From: Paenibacillus_E sp964253085
GTDB taxonomy: Bacteria > Bacillota > Bacilli > Paenibacillales > NBRC-103111
Length of the DNA stretch: 64,000 nt
Direction: 5' to 3'
Assembly: GCF_964253085.1 (NCBI RefSeq)
Contig: NZ_CAXUQH020000001.1
Coordinates: 3,844,001-3,908,000 of the forward strand
The notes below the pieces were generated by a model. That model was not told the origin of the DNA. It ran no database searches and saw nothing but the letters and a program-made list of their open reading frames with translations. Positions within the stretch are counted from its first letter, which is position 1, and each line of letters begins with the position of its first letter. Of this stretch, positions 59,361 to 64,000 are shown one piece after another. The translations under genes were made by a program, and so were the position numbers.

Positions 59361-60239
59361 ATGAAGAAGTTCAAGAAGTTTTATATTGAAATTACGAGTG
59401 TATGCAACTTGGCCTGCACATTCTGTCCGCAGACGAAGCGTCAAGCGAATTTCATCAAAATAGATACGTTTACGAATATCCTTGACCAAATTAAACCGCA
59501 TACGGATCATATTTATTTGCACGTGAAGGGTGAGCCGCTGCTCCATCCCAAGATCGATGAACTGTTAGACCTAAGCCACGAGAAGGGCTTCAAGGTGAAT
59601 ATCACAACGAATGGGACGCTTATTAACAAAAATAGGCACAAGCTGCTCGATAAACCGGCACTTCGCCAAATGAATTTCTCATTGCACAGCTTTGACGGCC
59701 ATGAAGGATCTGAGGATAAGGAAGGTTATGTGACGAGCATCCTGCGTTTTGCTAAAGAAATCGTTGCGAAATCGAATGTCATTATTTCCTTCCGATTATG
59801 GAATTTGGATACGGATAATCAGACTAATTTAGAGCGGAATCGGAATCGTGAAGTGCTGGAATTGCTAGAGAAGGAGTTCGAGCTCGATTACAAAATCGAT
59901 GAGAAGTTCGTCCGCGGAACTGGCGTAAAGCTCGCCGATCGCGTCTATCTGAATCAGGATCACGAATTCCAGTGGCCTGATTTGAAAGCGGAGGAGATCT
60001 CAGGTCCTGGCTTCTGCCACGCCTTACGCAACCAAGCGGGTATTCTAGTTGATGGAACCGTCATTCCTTGTTGTTTAGATGGGGAAGGGGTTATTAATCT
60101 AGGGAATATTAACCACACACCTTTCTCTGAAATCGTAGAGGGTGAACGTGCGAATCGTTTGTTCGAAGGCTTCTCCAGACGAGAAGTGGTTGAAGAATTA
60201 TGCCGGAAATGCGGCTATCGCGAACGTTTTAGTATGTAA
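59361..60239 (+). CDS. Radical SAM protein with SPASM-like C-terminal cluster domain, substrate unknown
   Basis: A 292-aa radical SAM enzyme. The cluster motif ITSVCNLACTFCPQTKRQ is CxxxCxxC. The C-terminal part has cysteines in GPGFCHALRNQAGI, VIPCCLDGEG and LCRKCGYRE, the layout of a SPASM or twitch domain carrying auxiliary [4Fe-4S]. SPASM proteins mature peptides (as in sactipeptides), sulfatases or quinones. Here no short precursor-peptide gene with Cys or Tyr was found next to it. Assigning a substrate is therefore not possible. Confidence 0.87.
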   Translation: MKKFKKFYIEITSVCNLACTFCPQTKRQANFIKIDTFTNILDQIKPHTDHIYLHVKGEPLLHPKIDELLDLSHEKGFKVNITTNGTLINKNRHKLLDKPALRQMNFSLHSFDGHEGSEDKEGYVTSILRFAKEIVAKSNVIISFRLWNLDTDNQTNLERNRNREVLELLEKEFELDYKIDEKFVRGTGVKLADRVYLNQDHEFQWPDLKAEEISGPGFCHALRNQAGILVDGTVIPCCLDGEGVINLGNINHTPFSEIVEGERANRLFEGFSRREVVEELCRKCGYRERFSM

Positions 60240-60305
60240 AATGATGGCTCATTCCAGGCAGCGGCGAAGCTGAGGGAGTGGGCTATTCATTTTCTGTTCG
60301 TTTTT

Positions 60306-60334
60306 TTGCTTTTAATAGACTTTCATGAGATAAT
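60306..60334 (+). promoter_or_regulatory. Promoter for the DinG-like helicase gene
   Basis: TTGCTT (60306-60311) and GATAAT (60329-60334) with a 17-base spacer. An imperfect GC stem (60244-60284) upstream may end the SPASM transcript. Confidence 0.6.
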
Positions 60335-60371
60335 ACAAGTTTGATTCAAACTATGGGTTGGGGGCACAAAC

Positions 60372-62318
60372 GTGGGACGTTATCCATTTGCATATGATCA
60401 TGCACAGCCATATATGCAGCAGGTGTCCGACTGGATTGCGGATATCTTCTATGACATTTTGCCTGAAGCAGGTTTTGAAGTTCGAGATGAACAGATTTAC
60501 ATGGCGTTTCAGCTAGAACGGGCTTATGCGGAGAAACAGACAATTTTTGCGGAAGCTGGCGTTGGGACAGGTAAAACGTTGGTCTATTTATTATACGCGC
60601 TATGTTATTCGCGTTTTACGAAGAAACCGGCAATTATCGCCTGTGCCGATGAATCGCTTATTGAGCAGCTCGTGAAACCAGGTGGGGATATCGACAAAAT
60701 TTCTCGTCATTTGAATATGGAAATTGATGCGCGACTCGCGAAGTCACCGGATCAATATGCTTGCTTGGTCAAACTGGATGAAGCCAGATTCGGCCACGAA
60801 GATACGGGGCTGTACCGAGAGGTTTATGAGGGACTACCTGAATTTGTGCATACGCGTGAAGCACTACAAACGTTCTATGCATACGGAGATCGCAAAAACT
60901 ACCCGCAATTGAATGATGAGCAGTGGCACCGCATGAATTGGGATGCTTATCAAGACTGCTTTGTGTGTGATAAACGTCATCGGTGTGGACAAACCCTGTC
61001 CCGTGAATCCTACAGGAAGTCTGCAGACTTAATCATATGTTCGCATGATTTCTACATGGAGCATGTATGGACCTACGACGCTAGAAAGCGTGAGGGACAG
61101 CTGCCACTATTGCCAGATCACTGCACCGTTGTATTTGATGAAGGACATTTGATGGAATCTGCTGCTCAAAAGGCGTTGACCTATAAGTTGAAGCATATGG
61201 TGTTCGAGGAATTGGTCATTCGCTTGTTAAAAGGGGAAGTTCGTGAAACTTTAGCCGTCTGTATTGATCGTGCGATTGAGCAGAGCGAACGTATGTTTGA
61301 AGTGTTGGAAAACTCCTGTCGCCCGATTGCAGGTTCTGATCGTAAGCAAATTATCATGAGTGATCTCTTGAAAAGAGAGATTCATACGTTCTGTGATATT
61401 TTGTCTGAGATTGAAGAGGAGCTCGTCTTTGAAGGAGAAATGTTTACCCTCAATGACTATCAGCTGAAGATTGTCGAGGAGCATCTGGAGATGATGCAGA
61501 AGGCGCTCGCGTTATTCCGCAACGATCATACCTTCATTTGCTGGGCGACAGAAAGCATTACTGGACTCAGTCTTGTTATTATGCCAAGAACGGTGAAGGA
61601 AGTGCTGAAAGAGCACGTCTTTTCATCTAAAATGCCGATTGTCTTCTCCTCCGCGACACTTTCGGTGGAAGGTAGCTTCGACTATGTGGCGAACAGCTTA
61701 GGCTTGGAGAAATATCTTTCGTTCTCCGTGGATTCTCCGTATGACTATGCGGAACGGATGGAAGTCATTGCCCCTCGCTTCGCGGAAGGCGGAACATTCC
61801 AAGAGAAGATGACTTCAGCCGTTGGCTTGTTGAAAAGGACGGAAGGAAGAGCGCTTATTCTGTTCCCGACGCATCAGGAATTGCAGCGTTTCAAAGCTGA
61901 AATGTCATCTCATTCGGATTGTAAAGATCTAACCTTTTATTATGAAGGGGATCGAGAAATTTCGCATGTGATCGCTTCGTTCCAAGAGAATGAGCACAGT
62001 GTATTGGCTGCCGTTAGCTTGTGGGAGGGACTCGATATTCCAGGTCCATCACTATCCAATGTCATTGTCTGGGCGCTGCCGTTTCCTCCACAGGATCCAG
62101 TATTTAATGCCAAGCGTGAGGCAGCAGCTTCACCTTATGAAGAAGTTGATATTCCTTACATGTTGCTTCGCCTACGCCAAGGTATGGGTAGGTTGATCCG
62201 AACGCGTGAGGACAGCGGGCTTATTGCGATTTTCAGTGAGGAGTTATATACGAATACTTCACTGCGTGAGCATGTCGAGCGGGTATTGCCAGCTGGCGTT
62301 GTGATGAAGTCCGAATAG
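60372..62318 (+). CDS. DinG/XPD-like iron-sulfur DNA helicase
   Basis: A 648-aa SF2 helicase starting at GTG 60372 behind GGGGG. Motif I is EAGVGTGKTLVYLLYAL, motif II VFDEGHLMESAA (DEGH instead of DEAH), motif III IVFSSATLSVEGSF and motif VI RLRQGMGRLIRTREDSG. Four cysteines between motifs I and II (QYACLVK at about residue 130, DCFVCDKRHRCGQT near 200) form the [4Fe-4S] site of XPD/DinG enzymes. Such helicases unwind D-loops, R-loops and replication blocks. It lacks the N-terminal exonuclease domain of Bacillus DinG. No SOS box was seen. Confidence 0.92.
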   Translation: MGRYPFAYDHAQPYMQQVSDWIADIFYDILPEAGFEVRDEQIYMAFQLERAYAEKQTIFAEAGVGTGKTLVYLLYALCYSRFTKKPAIIACADESLIEQLVKPGGDIDKISRHLNMEIDARLAKSPDQYACLVKLDEARFGHEDTGLYREVYEGLPEFVHTREALQTFYAYGDRKNYPQLNDEQWHRMNWDAYQDCFVCDKRHRCGQTLSRESYRKSADLIICSHDFYMEHVWTYDARKREGQLPLLPDHCTVVFDEGHLMESAAQKALTYKLKHMVFEELVIRLLKGEVRETLAVCIDRAIEQSERMFEVLENSCRPIAGSDRKQIIMSDLLKREIHTFCDILSEIEEELVFEGEMFTLNDYQLKIVEEHLEMMQKALALFRNDHTFICWATESITGLSLVIMPRTVKEVLKEHVFSSKMPIVFSSATLSVEGSFDYVANSLGLEKYLSFSVDSPYDYAERMEVIAPRFAEGGTFQEKMTSAVGLLKRTEGRALILFPTHQELQRFKAEMSSHSDCKDLTFYYEGDREISHVIASFQENEHSVLAAVSLWEGLDIPGPSLSNVIVWALPFPPQDPVFNAKREAAASPYEEVDIPYMLLRLRQGMGRLIRTREDSGLIAIFSEELYTNTSLREHVERVLPAGVVMKSE

Positions 62319-62329
62319 CGGCAATACGG

Positions 62330-62362
62330 AAAGAGGTGCAGTTTTGTTGCGCCTCTTTTTGC
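62330..62362 (+). terminator. Terminator after the helicase gene
   Basis: AAAGAGGTGCA (62330-62340) pairs with TGCGCCTCTTT (62348-62358, one G-U), followed by T residues. Confidence 0.88.
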
Positions 62363-62422
62363 TTTGCGAGGAGTACAAACGTATGATAAAAACGACATAA
62401 ATTTACAATTCTTTTAAACATA

Positions 62423-62437
62423 GTCCTAGTGTAGGAC
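62423..62437. promoter_or_regulatory. Inverted repeat upstream of the secreted hydrolase gene
   Basis: GTCCTA (62423-62428) and TAGGAC (62432-62437) are exact inverted repeats around GTG. It may be an operator; no binding family is assigned. Confidence 0.35.
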
Positions 62438-62541
62438 AATCTATGCAGTGAACAATCTAAATCTATCAGACTATGGAAAAATCAAACAGAATATGAAAAT
62501 ATAGTAGCATATTCACCTATAACTTCGAGAGGATGTTGTGC

Positions 62542-63387
62542 ATGCTAAAAAAATCAGTTATTGTTACTTCTGTTTTAATGATGTCTATGATTCCTATGTT
62601 TTCGTACAGCAGTGAATCTCATGCCGCAAACTTTGAAAAAGGAAAAGAGACTGCCATAAAAGTGATGGAGTATAATATTCATCATGCCGAGGGCACAGAT
62701 GACATTTTGAATTTGAACAGGATTGCTGACGTTATTAAAACATCGGGTGCCGATATCATTGGTTTACAAGAAGTCGATAATCATTTTTCCGCGCGCAGTG
62801 ATTTCGAAGATCAGGCGAAATGGTTAGCCAATTACTTAGGCATGCATTATATGTTTGCTGCAAATCTTGACTATGATCCGTTAAATGAGGGAGAACCCCG
62901 TCGTCAATACGGAACAGTTGTTTTAAGTAAATATCCTATTCTTTCTAGCGAAAATCATTTGCTCGATAATACGCAATATCCTGCAGAGCAGCGCGGTCTC
63001 GCGAAAACGGTGATTAACGTGAGAGGAAATCATATTAACTTTTACAATACGCATCTTGATAATAAGAGAGCCGAACAGAGGGATATACAAGTCAATGAGA
63101 TCCTTGACATTGTAAATCAAGATAAAGGAACAAGTATCTTAGTAGGAGACTTCAATGCGACACCTGATAGTCGAGAAATTCTAAAAATGTCTGCGCAGTA
63201 TAAGGATGTATTTGCAGAACTCGGTCTAAATGATGCCTATACTTCCTACTATTATTCAGATAAGCCCAATCGTCGTATTGACTATATTTATACATCTGAT
63301 GATGTGAAAATTAATGCAGGGAACGTTATCGATACGAATGCAGCTGACCACTTACCCATAACTGCTGATCTTGTTATTACAAAGTAA
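62542..63387 (+). CDS. Secreted endonuclease/exonuclease/phosphatase-family protein
   Basis: A 281-aa protein. ATG 62542 is chosen because GAGAGG ends at 62532; the ATG at 62533 abuts it. The signal peptide (MLKKSVIVTSVLMMSMIPMFS) is cut near SHAAN. Catalytic motifs of the EEP fold: VMEYNIHHAEG (Asn), IGLQEVDNHF (Glu), FYNTHLDNK (His), LVGDFNATPDS (Asp-Asn) and AADHLPITADL (Asp-His). All are present. Secreted members include DNases, sphingomyelinases and phosphatases; the substrate cannot be read. It is a single-gene unit with terminators on both sides. Confidence 0.88.
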   Translation: MLKKSVIVTSVLMMSMIPMFSYSSESHAANFEKGKETAIKVMEYNIHHAEGTDDILNLNRIADVIKTSGADIIGLQEVDNHFSARSDFEDQAKWLANYLGMHYMFAANLDYDPLNEGEPRRQYGTVVLSKYPILSSENHLLDNTQYPAEQRGLAKTVINVRGNHINFYNTHLDNKRAEQRDIQVNEILDIVNQDKGTSILVGDFNATPDSREILKMSAQYKDVFAELGLNDAYTSYYYSDKPNRRIDYIYTSDDVKINAGNVIDTNAADHLPITADLVITK

Positions 63388-63400
63388 ACATCCGTTTGAA

Positions 63401-63446
63401 TAAGAACCTCCTTCGGTGATGAATCTGAAGGGGGTTCTTTTCATGA
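63401..63446 (+). terminator. Terminator after the secreted hydrolase gene
   Basis: AAGAACCTCCTTC pairs with GAAGGGGGTTCTT with a few mismatches, then TTCAT. T run short. Confidence 0.72.
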
Positions 63447-63478
63447 GTATTTTTCATTTTTTGTCGCCGCGCAGTCTA

Positions 63479-63506
63479 TTGGCTAACAAAAGCGTGTATA
63501 TATAAC
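63479..63506 (+). promoter_or_regulatory. Promoter for the acyl-CoA dehydrogenase gene
   Basis: TTGGCT (63479-63484) and TATAAC (63501-63506) with a 16-base spacer, with the cre box at the expected transcription start. Confidence 0.6.
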
Positions 63507-63512
63507 ATATAA

Positions 63513-63528
63513 ATGGAAGCGTTTACAA
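63513..63528. promoter_or_regulatory. CcpA (cre) box before acyl-CoA dehydrogenase
   Basis: ATGGAAGCGTTTACAA matches WTGNAARCGNWWWCAW at every position. It overlaps the expected transcription start, so CcpA should repress fatty-acid oxidation when sugars are plentiful. Confidence 0.78.
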
Positions 63529-63611
63529 CTTGTCCAAAGAAGTACGATCGACCCATTCAACCTCGGCCAATCCAGTGTTAGCAGCATGAACACGTCGAAG
63601 GAGGTCGTCGC

Positions 63612-64000
63612 ATGCAATTCTCTTATACGCAAGATCAGCAAGATATCCGTGCCAAAGTCCGTGAGTTTGCACTCGCGAAGATGGAGCCGACTTCAGAAGA
63701 AAGGGATGAATATGAGCGTTTTGATCGTGGGATTTTCGACAGTATCGGTGAGCTTGGATGGTCTGGGATCCCCTGGCCACAAGCATTCGGCGGCGGCGGC
63801 TCTGATTTCTTAACCTATGCGATGGTGATTGAGGAGCTTTCCCGTGTATGTGCTTCGACAGGCGTCATGCTCTCCGTACATACGTCGCTGACCAGCTGGG
63901 CGATTCATACGTATGGTACGGAAGTGCAGAAACAAACGTATCTACTCCCCTTGGCACAAGGGAAAAAGCTTGGCGCCTACTGTCTAACGGAAAGCGAATC
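63612..64000 (+). CDS. Acyl-CoA dehydrogenase, N-terminal part (partial)
   Basis: ATG 63612 follows GAAGGAGGTCG. The first 129 residues are present before the right edge: MQFSYTQDQQDIRAKVREFA, then GELGWSGIPWPQAFGGGGSDFLTYAMVIEELSR, STGVMLSVHTSL and LAQGKKLGAYCLTE, the typical N-terminal helical and middle-domain lead-in of an FAD-dependent acyl-CoA dehydrogenase. The chain length preferred cannot be seen. The catalytic Glu lies beyond the window. A perfect cre box lies upstream, as is usual for beta-oxidation genes. Confidence 0.93.
   Translation, partial: MQFSYTQDQQDIRAKVREFALAKMEPTSEERDEYERFDRGIFDSIGELGWSGIPWPQAFGGGGSDFLTYAMVIEELSRVCASTGVMLSVHTSLTSWAIHTYGTEVQKQTYLLPLAQGKKLGAYCLTESE

Noticed and set aside
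1..64000. CRISPR arrays, tRNA and rRNA genes
   Set aside because: No regularly spaced direct repeats and no cloverleaf or rRNA-like sequence was noticed anywhere in the window.

Overview
The window reads as one stretch of chromosome from a low-to-mid GC, endospore-forming Firmicute, most likely Paenibacillus or a close relative. This rests on recognisable proteins and gene order: SDR-DUF3243-DUF3388-RodZ-like, then rimO-pgsA-cinA-recA-recX-rny-ymdB-spoVS, then korAB-miaB-ricA. That order closely follows the ymfI-ymfM/recA/rny/miaB neighbourhood of Bacillus, with the recX insertion and other genes expected of paenibacilli. No rRNA, tRNA, CRISPR array, complete insertion sequence or prophage was seen.

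Layout. 0-12.5 kb holds housekeeping genes: cell-shape factor, ribosomal protein S12 methylthiolation, phospholipid synthesis, recombination (recA with an SOS box), RNase Y, YmdB and SpoVS. 12.5-17 kb holds a dipeptidase, a two-subunit 2-oxoacid:ferredoxin oxidoreductase (KorAB) and a PduL phosphotransacylase. 17-23.3 kb holds a membrane GGDEF/EAL protein, miaB-ricA, and an orphan PhnC-like ATPase overlapping a low-molecular-weight phosphatase gene. 23.4-28.5 kb has a membrane histidine kinase with a Spo0A-like box, then a small Cys-rich ORF behind a perfect CcpA (cre) box, then a second 2-oxoacid oxidoreductase with a different subunit fusion pattern (gamma-delta plus alpha-beta). 28.5-42 kb is a patchwork of short units: two NlpC/P60 enzymes, YkuK-like, a phosphotransferase-fold protein, an aldo/keto reductase, two tyrosine recombinases, a SigV/RsiV-type pair with an ECF-like promoter, several small proteins, an AraC regulator and an LD-carboxypeptidase. 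A 28-bp dif-like site lies at 41921-41948.

42-54 kb is the most coherent metabolic system: reductive pyrimidine catabolism. It comprises an orphan ABC ATPase, a class III aminotransferase, an M20-type amidohydrolase, a nitrilase-type beta-ureidopropionase, PreT, PreA, dihydropyrimidinase and an unrecognised 71-aa protein. A convergent PucR-type regulator and a divergent (methyl)malonate-semialdehyde dehydrogenase follow. Together these would take uracil or thymine through the dihydropyrimidine, the carbamoyl-beta-amino acid, beta-alanine and malonate semialdehyde to acetyl-CoA (or propionyl-CoA).

54-64 kb has a heterodimeric ABC exporter whose second subunit carries a sharply GC-rich segment, a non-coding block of degenerate inverted and direct repeats, an Amj lipid II flippase, a radical SAM/SPASM protein, a DinG-like helicase, a secreted endonuclease/exonuclease/phosphatase-family protein, and the start of an acyl-CoA dehydrogenase behind a second perfect cre box. 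Intrinsic terminators are frequent and mark most transcription-unit ends. All function calls come from reading motifs and family resemblance, not from database searches.
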